Counted from the stretch's first letter, positions 7,810-13,776 are shown. The stretch: 14,192 nucleotides of DNA from Acidobacteriota bacterium (GCA_021851465.1 JAJZDL010000050.1:1-14192); one strand, 5' to 3'. The notes: generated by a model from the sequence alone, not told the origin. Made by a program: numbers and translations.

Positions 7810-9147
7810 ATGGCAGTGATGATGCAGGCCTTCTACTGGAACGCGCCGAAGCACGAGAACAAGGAGCATGAGTGGTGGAACTTTGTCGCGGAAAAGGTGG
7901 AAGGCCTCGGCAAGGCCGGCTTCAACTCGCTGTGGCTGCCGCCGGTGAACAAGGCGGCGAGCCACACTTCGATGGGCTACGACCCGTACGACTACTTCGA
8001 CCTGGGCGACTTCGACCAGAAGGGCGGCAAGAAGACCTGGTACGGCAACCGTGCGGAGTTGGAGGCGCTGATCGCCAAGGCACACAGGAACGGGGTCGGG
8101 CTGTACGCCGACATGGTCATCGACCATAACGGCGGCGCGGATGAAGAAGAGGCGAGCCCCATCGACGGGCAGACGCGTTGGACGAAGTTCAACCCCAAGA
8201 GCGGCATATTTCCACGCGACTACAACCACTTCCATCCCAGCCGCTATGAGCGCGTCATCCTGGAAGGGGAGAACTACGCGGGCTATCCGCACCTGTGCCA
8301 TCGCAACCCGGAGGTGTATGCGGCGATGTACCGCTACGCGCGGATGCTGATCGAGGAGCTTGGCTTCGACGGCTTCCGCTTCGACTACGCCAAGGGCTTC
8401 GGCGCGTGGATGATCGCTCTGCTTGCGAAGTACCAGTACGTCAGGAACGGCAAGGAGTTTGTGCCGTATGTGGTGGGCGAGTACTGGTCCGGCACCGAGG
8501 ACATCGACAACTGGCTGGGCCGGGTGGAGGAGTTTACCGACCACCAGATCGCGGCCTTCGACTTTCCCCTGCGCTACAAGCTGAAGGACGTGTGCGACAC
8601 GCCGAACTACGACCTGCGCAACCTGACCGACGGCGGCGTGGTGTCGATGAAGCATCCGCGCCACGCGGCGACCTTCGTCGACAACCACGACATGGGCGAC
8701 AACATGATCGTCAACGACAAGCTGATGGCCTACTCCTTCATCCTGGTGCACGAGGGCTACCCGTGCGTCTTCTGGTACGACTACTACAACAACGGCCTGG
8801 CGCGGACGGGGACGCCGAACGGCATCGACGCGCTGATCGAGGCGCACCACAAGCACGCGGGCGGCGATTCGCAGATCCTGCACGCCGACCCCGACCTATA
8901 CATCATGCAGCGCATCGGCTGGAAGGACGAGAGCGCCGACCAGCCGGGGCTGGTGTATGTGCTGAACAACCTGGGCGACCGCTGGTCGGGCACGACGGTG
9001 AAGACCAGGTGGGCCAACCAGAGGTTCGTCCCCGTCGCGTGGGACGGGCACGACGAGGCATGGCCCGACGCGCGCACCACCGATGGCGCAGGCAACGCCG
9101 AGTTCCCCGCCCCGCCGCGCGGCTACGCAATCTATGTGCCTGCGTAA
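7810..9147 (+). CDS. Alpha-amylase, GH13 family, cytosolic type
   Basis: A 445-residue glycoside hydrolase expected to cleave alpha-1,4-glucosidic bonds in starch- or glycogen-like glucans. All four GH13 regions are visible: DMVIDHN (101-107), GFDGFRFDYAKGF with nucleophile D192, VGEYW with acid/base E224, and FVDNHD with transition-state aspartate D294. The opening MMQAFYWNAP and GYDPYDYFDLGDFDQKGG resemble the compact GH13 subfamilies that include plant and archaeal amylases (GH13_6/7) and liquefying amylases (GH13_5); the subfamily is a guess. The start at 7810 is preceded by GGGGG 8 nt upstream, and no signal peptide follows it. Nor does the upstream open frame (from 7594) contain a convincing one, so the enzyme is probably intracellular, acting on glycogen or imported dextrins. 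The gene is divergent from the receiver gene. Confidence 0.93.
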   Translation: MAVMMQAFYWNAPKHENKEHEWWNFVAEKVEGLGKAGFNSLWLPPVNKAASHTSMGYDPYDYFDLGDFDQKGGKKTWYGNRAELEALIAKAHRNGVGLYADMVIDHNGGADEEEASPIDGQTRWTKFNPKSGIFPRDYNHFHPSRYERVILEGENYAGYPHLCHRNPEVYAAMYRYARMLIEELGFDGFRFDYAKGFGAWMIALLAKYQYVRNGKEFVPYVVGEYWSGTEDIDNWLGRVEEFTDHQIAAFDFPLRYKLKDVCDTPNYDLRNLTDGGVVSMKHPRHAATFVDNHDMGDNMIVNDKLMAYSFILVHEGYPCVFWYDYYNNGLARTGTPNGIDALIEAHHKHAGGDSQILHADPDLYIMQRIGWKDESADQPGLVYVLNNLGDRWSGTTVKTRWANQRFVPVAWDGHDEAWPDARTTDGAGNAEFPAPPRGYAIYVPA

Positions 9148-9268
9148 CACGCAGAGTTTCCGCGCAGTATGCGTGCGGTTCCTGCGGATTCTATAGCTGT
9201 GCGTGTTGTATTCTTTTCCAAGCGTTGCGGAGGAAGCCTTCAAGCCTCTGCGCTTCGAGGGTCGCGCA

Positions 9269-10030
9269 TTGCTCAGGGCTGCATTCGTCTCACGCAAGGC
9301 TGCATCTGCCACGCTCTTCTTCGTACCGGTCTTTTTACTTGCTTGGGTCGCTCCGGCACGGGGCCAGGACGCAGGCGGCTTCGGCGGCGTACAGAGCATC
9401 GGCATCGCCACCAGTTACAGCCCGGACTCCAGCCACATGCTGATCGGCGATTCCGAGCAGCGGCGTTTATGGTCCGCGGGGATCGAGTACACCCACCTGC
9501 TGCACCAACGGTCGGGCTTCCGCCTGGACTACGAGGGATCGGTACAGCCCTTCTACCTGGAGAGCGATCCCACGCTGACCGGCACCTACTTCTCCTACGG
9601 AGGGCACACCTTCGTCACACCGCAGACGCCGGTGCGAGTGGTCACGCTGGAGCGTGGGCCGGTGGGGAGCCTGCCGCTGGGATCGGGTTCCTCGCTCCCG
9701 TTCTATGCGCTCTACGGAAGGCAGAACACATACGCCGCGGTGCTCGCGCCGCTGGGCGCACGGGTCGGCGCCCTGCCGCGGCGGCGCGTGCAGCCGAGCT
9801 TTGCCATCCATCTCGGCCTGGTTTTCTCCGCGCGCGACATTCCGGTGGACGACGCTGACCAGTTCAACTTCATGTTCGAGTTCGGCCCTGGCGTACAGGT
9901 ATACACTGGCGCGCGCTCTGCGCTGCGGCTGGAGTACCTGTACCACCACGTCTCCAATGCGCACCTGGGCAACCTCAACCCCGGCGTCGACCAGGGGGTC
10001 TTCCGCCTGACCTTCAGCCGCTATCGCTAG
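9269..10030 (+). CDS. PagL-like acyloxyacyl hydrolase (lipid A 3-O-deacylase family), exported
   Basis: A 253-residue exported beta-barrel-type protein resembling outer-membrane enzymes that remove the 3-O-linked acyl chain of lipid A. The C-terminal signature YHHVSNAHLGNLNPGVD carries the catalytic His-x-Ser (H227, S229 from this start) followed by Asn (N230). The third triad member, Glu140 in Pseudomonas PagL, is matched in spacing by Asp (D241). The start is uncertain. TTG at 9269 has GAGGG about 7 nt upstream and gives a normal signal peptide (basic LLRAAFVSRK, then hydrophobic LFFVPVFLLAWVA, cleavage near ARG-QD). The longer GTG start at 9203 (275 aa) has no visible ribosome site and would give an over-long N-region. 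A middle stretch rich in Gly, Pro and Ser is probably an extracellular loop. purQ starts 20 bases after its stop. Confidence 0.75.
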   Translation: MLRAAFVSRKAASATLFFVPVFLLAWVAPARGQDAGGFGGVQSIGIATSYSPDSSHMLIGDSEQRRLWSAGIEYTHLLHQRSGFRLDYEGSVQPFYLESDPTLTGTYFSYGGHTFVTPQTPVRVVTLERGPVGSLPLGSGSSLPFYALYGRQNTYAAVLAPLGARVGALPRRRVQPSFAIHLGLVFSARDIPVDDADQFNFMFEFGPGVQVYTGARSALRLEYLYHHVSNAHLGNLNPGVDQGVFRLTFSRYR

Positions 10031-10036
10031 AGATGC

Positions 10037-10049
10037 TACTCTTAAGGCT
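10037..10049 (+). promoter_or_regulatory. -10-like box directly before purQ
   Basis: TACTCT (10037-10042) ends 7 bases before the purQ ATG, so a transcript started from it would begin at or next to the start codon (leaderless). The same hexamer precedes the PHP phosphatase gene. The alternative ribosome site AAGG is only 2 nt from the ATG, too close to work well. No good -35 is visible. Confidence 0.25.
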
Positions 10050-10745
10050 ATGAAGTTCGGCGTTTTGGTCTTTCCCGGCTCCAACTGCGATCAGGATACG
10101 CACCACGCGATCGGCGCGGTGGCGGGCGTTCCGGCGACTTGCCTGTGGCATGAGTCGCACGACCTGGAGGGCTGCGACGCAGTGCTGGTTCCCGGAGGCT
10201 TCTCCTACGGCGACTACCTGCGCACCGGGGCCATCGCGCGCTTTGCGCCGATCATGCAGAGCGTGCGCCGCTTCGCCGAGGCGGGCGGGCTCGTCATGGG
10301 CATCTGCAACGGCTTCCAGATCCTCTGCGAGGCGGGGCTGCTGCCCGGCGCGCTGATGCGCAACGCGGGCCAGCGGTACATCTGCCGCCAGGTGCACCTG
10401 CGCGTGGAGACGGCCAATTCGCCCTTCACCGACGGCCTCGCGCGCGGGCAGGTGCTGCGCATGCCCATCGGCCACATGGAGGGCAACTACTTCTGCGACG
10501 CAGAGACGCTGGCCACGCTGAAGCGCGACGACCGCATCGCCTTCCGCTACGCAAGCGCCGCAGGAGAGATCGCCGCAGAGGCAAACCCCAACGGTTCGCT
10601 GGAGAACGTCGCAGGCATCCTCAGCGAGGGGCGCAATGTGCTGGGCATGATGCCCCATCCCGACCGCTCCAGCGAGGCGCTGCTCGGCTCGGCGGACGGG
10701 CTGCTGCTCTTCCAGTCGATGGCGCGCAGCCTGGCCACCGCGTAG
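10050..10745 (+). CDS. purQ: Phosphoribosylformylglycinamidine synthase, glutaminase subunit PurQ
   Basis: PurQ releases ammonia from glutamine for the PurL synthase, converting FGAR to FGAM in step 4 of purine biosynthesis, in a complex with small PurL and PurS. The 231-residue length fits the stand-alone subunit. The class I amidotransferase nucleophile is C86 (GICNGFQ) and the catalytic His is H203 (GMMPHPDR). The opening FGVLVFPGSNCDQD, the loop PGGFSYGDYLRTGAIA and GHMEGNY are PurQ signatures. The residue after HP, normally Glu in the family (HPER), is Asp here (D205). No purL or purS is in the window. It is co-directional with the PagL-like gene 20 bases upstream, though the functions do not match, so co-transcription may be incidental. 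Confidence 0.96.
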   Translation: MKFGVLVFPGSNCDQDTHHAIGAVAGVPATCLWHESHDLEGCDAVLVPGGFSYGDYLRTGAIARFAPIMQSVRRFAEAGGLVMGICNGFQILCEAGLLPGALMRNAGQRYICRQVHLRVETANSPFTDGLARGQVLRMPIGHMEGNYFCDAETLATLKRDDRIAFRYASAAGEIAAEANPNGSLENVAGILSEGRNVLGMMPHPDRSSEALLGSADGLLLFQSMARSLATA

Positions 10746-10756
10746 AGTGCTCCGCG

Positions 10757-10770
10757 TGGAACCCGTTCCA
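10757..10770. other. Palindrome TGGAAC-CC-GTTCCA between purQ and the PHP phosphatase gene
   Basis: Six-base perfect inverted repeats (10757-10762 and 10765-10770) flank a CC centre, with a further TTCCAC at 10778-10783. It lies just after the purQ stop and about 65 bases before the next start. It could be an operator for the downstream gene or part of a weak transcript end; no T-run follows. Confidence 0.35.
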
Positions 10771-10820
10771 ACACACATTCCACCCCATACTGCCACGCTG
10801 CGGCACAGGCGCGGCGGTGG

Positions 10821-10826
10821 TACTCT
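10821..10826 (+). promoter_or_regulatory. -10-like box before the PHP phosphatase gene
   Basis: TACTCT at 10821-10826 ends 9 bases before the ATG at 10836 and is identical to the hexamer before purQ. No clear ribosome binding site is present, so a leaderless or nearly leaderless message is possible. No good -35 is visible. Confidence 0.25.
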
Positions 10827-10835
10827 TGCGGTGCG

Positions 10836-11639
10836 ATGGTAGACATTCATCATCATCTTTTACCAGGCCTGGACGACGGGGCCAGCAACATGGATGTCGC
10901 GGTCGAGATGGCCCGGCTGGCGGTCGCCGAAGGCATCACGCATGTCGTCTGCACGCCACACGCGAACAGCTACCATGCGTTCGATCCCAGAGTGAACGCA
11001 GCCAAGGCCGACGAGCTGCGTGCGCGGCTTGCCGCGGAGAAGATCGATCTGACGCTCGGCCTGGGGTGCGACTTCCACCTCTCGCTGGACAACGTGGAAC
11101 TGGCGCTCGCAGACCCCGCACGCTACAGCATCAACGGGCTTGGCTACCTGTTGGTGGAGGCGCCGAACTACGGCCTGCCGCCGGGGCTGAGCGAGACATT
11201 CTACCGCTTGCGCCTGGCCGGGATGACGCCCGTGCTCACCCATCCGGAGCGCAACGCCACGCTGCAGCAAGATCCCGAACGGCTCATTGAATGGCTGCGC
11301 GCGGGGCTGCTGGTGCAGGTGACGGCGGACTCCTTGACCGGGCACAAGGGCAGGCGCGCGCAGCAGGTGGCGCGCCAGTTGCTCGATAGGCGCTGGGTCC
11401 ACTTCCTGGCCACCGACGCTCACAACACCACCACGCGCCCTCCACGGATGCGCGCGGCATACGAACTGGTCGGCAAAAGATACGGTGCCGCCTACGCGTA
11501 CAGTCTCTGCGTCAGCAACCCGCAGGCCGCCTATATGGGAAGGCCGTTCGAGATCGAGGGGCAGCCGCGCGGCCTGGAGGAAGTGGTGAAGACACCCACC
11601 TGGTGGCAACGCATGACAGCGGCGTTGATGAGGAAGTAG
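10836..11639 (+). CDS. PHP-family protein-tyrosine phosphatase, CpsB/CapC/YwqE type
   Basis: A 267-residue metal-dependent phosphatase of the polymerase-and-histidinol-phosphatase fold. Relatives (Streptococcus CpsB, Bacillus YwqE) dephosphorylate the tyrosine kinases that control capsule or exopolysaccharide assembly. Metal ligands visible in order are H5 and H7 with D13 (DIHHHLLPGLDDG), H42 (TPHAN), E108 (LVEAPN), H136 (THPERN), and D194 with H196 (ATDAHN). No signal peptide or membrane segment is present, so it is cytosolic. The start ATG at 10836 begins the conserved MVDIHHH motif directly. Its kinase partner and export genes are not in the window, although a glycosyltransferase unit lies about 4 kb upstream. 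It converges on the SDR gene with a 21-bp gap. Phosphatase activity on tyrosine is inferred from the family. Confidence 0.88.
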   Translation: MVDIHHHLLPGLDDGASNMDVAVEMARLAVAEGITHVVCTPHANSYHAFDPRVNAAKADELRARLAAEKIDLTLGLGCDFHLSLDNVELALADPARYSINGLGYLLVEAPNYGLPPGLSETFYRLRLAGMTPVLTHPERNATLQQDPERLIEWLRAGLLVQVTADSLTGHKGRRAQQVARQLLDRRWVHFLATDAHNTTTRPPRMRAAYELVGKRYGAAYAYSLCVSNPQAAYMGRPFEIEGQPRGLEEVVKTPTWWQRMTAALMRK

Positions 11640-11643
11640 TCCG

Positions 11644-11660
11644 CGCGGCCGCGACCGGCC
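11644..11660. terminator. GC-rich palindrome between convergent genes
   Basis: The 21-bp gap between the PHP phosphatase stop and the SDR stop contains the palindrome CGCGGCCGCG (11644-11653), and GGCC at 11647-11650 can also pair with GGCC at 11657-11660. It could help end transcription from both sides, but there is no T-run on either strand, so an intrinsic terminator is not established. Confidence 0.2.
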
Positions 11661-12422
11661 CTACAGGCCGAGGCCGCCATCGACGGCGAGCAGTTGGCCC
11701 GTGATGAAGTGGGGAGCGGTAGCGAAGAAGAAAACCGCTGCGGCGACGTCCTCGGCGGTGCCATTGCGCCGCATCGGGGTCTTCTCGGCGAAGTGGGCGT
11801 ACGCCTCGCCAACCTCGCCCTGCTCGATCATCCCCGGCGCGATGCAGTTGACGCTGATCTCCGGCGCCCACGCCTTGGCCATCGTCTGCGAGAGCATGTG
11901 CAGCGCCGCCTTCGAGGTACAGTAGTGCGCGTGCGTGGCCCAGGGATGCATTCCACCCAGCGATCCGATGTTGACGATCCGCCCACCCGACGCGCGCAGA
12001 TGCGGGCAGGCCGCCTGCGCCACCAGGAACGGCGCGCGCGTATTGGTGGCAAACACCCGGTCCCACTGCTCGACCGTGATCTCCTCCAACGCGGCCTGCT
12101 CGAAGACGCCGGCGTTGTTGACCAGAATATCCAGCCGCCCGAACTCTTTGACCGCGGCGGCTACACAATGGCGGATGCTCTCGGCATCCATGAGGTCGGC
12201 ACGGACGGCAAAGGCATCGACACCACACTCGGCCAGAGAGCGCACCGTCTCTTCGGCCTGGGGCTGCCAGCCTCGGTAGGTAATGGCCACATCCGCTCCG
12301 GCCTGCGCGAGTCGCAGCGCAATGGCGCGGCCGATACGTCGCGCTCCGCCGGTGACCAGCGCAACCTTGCCCGCCAGCGGGCGGGATGCATCGCGCGATT
12401 CCCTGCTCTCAGCGTGCAGCAT
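11661..12422 (-). CDS. SDR family oxidoreductase, pteridine reductase-like
   Basis: A 253-residue NAD(P)-dependent short-chain dehydrogenase/reductase. The nucleotide-binding turn is TGGARRIG at 24-31, with the TGxxxRxG pattern favoured by pteridine reductases (PTR1/FolM) over the common TGxxxGIG. Other marks are NNAG (102-105), N127, and the catalytic S154 (NIGSLGG), Y167 and K171 (YCTSK), plus a late NCIAPGMI and a C-terminal VDGG. The first 16 residues are a polar extension before the fold. The start at 12422 is supported by AGAGG 6 nt upstream. Only 9 bp separate it from the upstream secreted-protein gene, so the two are probably co-transcribed. Reduction of dihydropterin or dihydrofolate is a reasonable guess; a general 3-oxoacyl reductase role cannot be excluded. 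Confidence 0.88.
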   Translation of the reverse strand: MLHAESRESRDASRPLAGKVALVTGGARRIGRAIALRLAQAGADVAITYRGWQPQAEETVRSLAECGVDAFAVRADLMDAESIRHCVAAAVKEFGRLDILVNNAGVFEQAALEEITVEQWDRVFATNTRAPFLVAQAACPHLRASGGRIVNIGSLGGMHPWATHAHYCTSKAALHMLSQTMAKAWAPEISVNCIAPGMIEQGEVGEAYAHFAEKTPMRRNGTAEDVAAAVFFFATAPHFITGQLLAVDGGLGL

Positions 12423-12431
12423 CGCGAACCT

Positions 12432-13070
12432 CTATTGCTGCGGCGCGGCAGCGGAGACAGGGGGGGGGCCAGTGGCAGGCGGCGTGGCGGGTGCGGTTGC
12501 AGAGGCGGGCGCGCCGGTAGCGCCAGCGGCCCCCGCAGAGGGTGTCGTTGTCGCCGATTTAGGGCGGATCGGAACCTGAATTCCCGGCGGCATCTGCGCG
12601 GGCTTGCCGTTGTTGTCGATGTAGGCCGAGACCTGCGCCCGCGGGCGCAGCATCTTGATCACAATCTTCCGGCTCGGCCCATCGACCCGATATTCCTGGG
12701 CGAAGGTGGCAAAGCCGTCCGCAATCACCTGGATTGTCACATTGCTGCCCGTGGGGATGACGTCGATCTTCGCCTTGCCGTCGGGATCCGTCTTTACCTC
12801 CAGATTGCCCTCGTCTACGCCGTCCTTGACTGGATTGAAGACGACCGCGGCATTCATGATGGGCTTCTGGTTGAAGTCCTTGAGCACCGTGACCTCGACC
12901 TGCGAGGTGTCGGGTGGCGCCTTGTACTTGCGGCCGTGCTCCTCCGATGCCGAGGTGCTGTTGTTCTCCTGGGCGAGGGTGTGCAAGGAAGCGAGCGAGA
13001 AAACGAGCGCGGCCAAGCACAGAACCAAGGCGCGGCCAGTGCGGGTGCGGGGACGTCTATCGAGCGGCAT
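12432..13070 (-). CDS. Exported protein with transthyretin/carboxypeptidase regulatory-like domain
   Basis: A 212-residue protein of unknown specific function. Residues 1-34 form a signal peptide (basic MPLDRRPRTRTGR, then hydrophobic ALVLCLAALVFSLASLHTLA, likely cleavage near LAQ-EN). Residues about 57-143 (VEVTVLKDFNQKPIMNAAVV ... RKIVIKMLR) look like a beta-sandwich of the carboxypeptidase regulatory-like/transthyretin-like group, with the usual pattern of a decorated turn and TDPDGKAKIDVIPTG. The remaining tail is low complexity, rich in Ala, Pro, Thr and Gly. Such domains are common in acidobacterial surface proteins, probably as binding or structural modules. A run of nine C (coding strand) near the 3' end encodes part of the tail. 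A TAAAAT box 7 bases before the ATG and no clear ribosome site suggest a possible leaderless message. The SDR gene follows 9 bp downstream. Confidence 0.8.
   Translation of the reverse strand: MPLDRRPRTRTGRALVLCLAALVFSLASLHTLAQENNSTSASEEHGRKYKAPPDTSQVEVTVLKDFNQKPIMNAAVVFNPVKDGVDEGNLEVKTDPDGKAKIDVIPTGSNVTIQVIADGFATFAQEYRVDGPSRKIVIKMLRPRAQVSAYIDNNGKPAQMPPGIQVPIRPKSATTTPSAGAAGATGAPASATAPATPPATGPPPVSAAAPQQ
12460..12468 (-). repeat. Homopolymer tract of nine C (coding strand)
   Basis: Nine consecutive G on the plus strand (C on the coding strand) lie 28 bases from the stop of the exported protein gene. In the present frame they help encode GPPPV. Gain or loss of one base would bypass the TAG at 12432 and read into the start region of the SDR gene. 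Such tracts are prone to slippage in cells and to error in sequencing. Confidence 0.85.
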
Positions 13071-13083
13071 GGGGACATTTTAC
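13071..13083 (-). promoter_or_regulatory. -10-like box directly before the exported protein gene
   Basis: On the minus strand TAAAAT (13083-13078) ends 7 bases before the ATG at 13070, so transcription would begin at the start codon. No Shine-Dalgarno sequence is visible in those 7 bases (GTCCCC only). The -35 region has at best a TT-containing hexamer (TTCCGC) 17 bp upstream. Tentative. Confidence 0.3.
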
Positions 13084-13126
13084 GCCACTCCCACACTGCG
13101 CGGAATGCTACGCTGCGGTTTTCGAC

Positions 13127-13145
13127 CGGTCAGCACTCTTGACCG
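13127..13145. other. Inverted repeat CGGTCA-N7-TGACCG
   Basis: A perfect 6-bp dyad with a 7-bp centre (GCACTCT), 57 bases upstream of the exported protein start and about 140 bases upstream of the groES promoter. Further CGGTC-like half-sites lie nearby (13174-13195). It has the form of a dimeric regulator site but matches no operator I know. Confidence 0.3.
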
Positions 13146-13286
13146 AGCGCCGATTTTGACCCCGTCGCGCAATGGTCGGTCGAGCTCCGGTCTTGGCGAT
13201 TTGACATTTAGATTGATGAAGATGATGGTTTTTGGTTGATATAAAATTACTTTAGCTACTTTCACTCATATTTAATCATAATTGGG

Positions 13287-13316
13287 TTGACGCAGAGCGG
13301 CAGTCTAGCGTATCGT
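13287..13316 (+). promoter_or_regulatory. groESL promoter (sigma70-type)
   Basis: TTGACG (13287-13292) and TATCGT (13311-13316) are separated by 18 bp. An AT-rich stretch immediately upstream could act as an UP element. The -10 abuts the CIRCE operator, the usual arrangement for HrcA-repressed chaperone operons. The start of transcription would fall near 13323, giving a leader of about 155 nt to groES. Confidence 0.6.
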
Positions 13317-13342
13317 TAGCAATCGAGAGGCCTGAGTGCTAA
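13316..13342. promoter_or_regulatory. CIRCE operator (HrcA binding site)
   Basis: TTAGCAATC (13316-13324), a 9-bp spacer, and GAGTGCTAA (13334-13342). This matches the CIRCE consensus TTAGCACTC-N9-GAGTGCTAA at 17 of 18 positions; the only difference is A for C at the seventh position of the left arm. It overlaps the predicted start of transcription of groESL, so the HrcA repressor bound here would block the operon until heat or misfolding stress titrates GroEL. The hrcA gene itself is not in the window. Confidence 0.95.
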
Positions 13343-13378
13343 CGAGCATGGTGGGCCTCTCCGACGGCGGAACGCTTC

Positions 13379-13401
13379 TCCGGTCCGGCAGATCGACCGG
13401 A
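13379..13401 (+). other. Stem-loop in the groES leader
   Basis: TCCGGTC (13379-13385) pairs perfectly with GACCGGA (13395-13401) around a 9-nt loop, about 75 bases before the groES start. In the transcript it would form a 7-bp GC-rich stem downstream of CIRCE. No function is established; leader stability or a thermosensitive structure are possibilities. Confidence 0.35.
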
Positions 13402-13476
13402 ATCCGTGGGGTTCGCCACAAAGCTGCATCCAACCAAATCTGTAACCGATATTTTTGCAACGAGGAGATACACGCA

Positions 13477-13776
13477 ATGTCAAAGACCAAGTTTACCCCC
13501 CTGCACGACCGGATCCTGGTGCGTCGCATGGAAGAGGGCGAGAGCATCCGCGGTGGCATCATCATTCCCGATTCAGCCAAAGAGAAGCCGCAGCAGGGAG
13601 AGGTCATCGCCGTCGGCAAGGGCAAGTCCAACGACGAGGGCAAAGTCTTCCCGTTGGATGTGAAGGCAGGCGACACCATCCTCTTCGGCAAATACTCCGG
13701 CACCGAGATCAAGCTGGACGGCGAAGAGTTCCTCATTATGCGCGAAGAGGAAGTCCTCGGCATCGTTAAGAAGTAG
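13477..13776 (+). CDS. groES: Co-chaperonin GroES
   Basis: The 99-residue Hsp10 forms the heptameric lid of the GroEL folding chamber. It shows KFTPLHDRILVRR, the mobile loop around residues 20-32 (EGESIRGGIIIPD) that contacts GroEL, GEVIAVGKGK and the C-terminal EEFLIMREEEVLGIV. The start at 13477 is chosen because GAGGAG lies 9 nt upstream and the protein begins where the family does. The frame is open further up to 13336, but that part is the leader containing CIRCE-proximal sequence. It is followed by groEL after 83 bp, and expression should be controlled by the CIRCE operator. Confidence 0.98.
   Translation: MSKTKFTPLHDRILVRRMEEGESIRGGIIIPDSAKEKPQQGEVIAVGKGKSNDEGKVFPLDVKAGDTILFGKYSGTEIKLDGEEFLIMREEEVLGIVKK

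Larger units (their letters stand above)
13071..13476. other. Intergenic control region between the exported protein gene and groES
   Basis: These 406 bases hold the groESL promoter and CIRCE operator (separate entries). They also contain an inverted repeat CGGTCA-N7-TGACCG (13127-13145), an AT-rich patch (about 13198-13290) and a leader stem TCCGGTC/GACCGGA (13379-13401). A perfect TTGACA at 13201-13206 has no matching -10 at normal distance. An open frame on the minus strand (13265-13080, 61 aa) has no ribosome site or recognisable domain and is not called. No RNA gene is seen. Confidence 0.6.

Noticed and set aside
7672..8883. 403-codon minus-strand open frame opposite the amylase
   Set aside because: Val/His/Arg-rich mirror of the amylase coding sequence with no recognisable domain.
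11694..13142. 482-codon plus-strand open frame opposite the SDR and exported protein genes
   Set aside because: Arg/Gly-rich antisense translation crossing two real minus-strand genes; no ribosome site and no domain.
13080..13265. 61-codon minus-strand open frame starting in the AT-rich patch upstream of groES
   Set aside because: It has a plausible-looking hydrophobic start but no Shine-Dalgarno site, no domain, and a tail running through GC-rich intergenic repeats.
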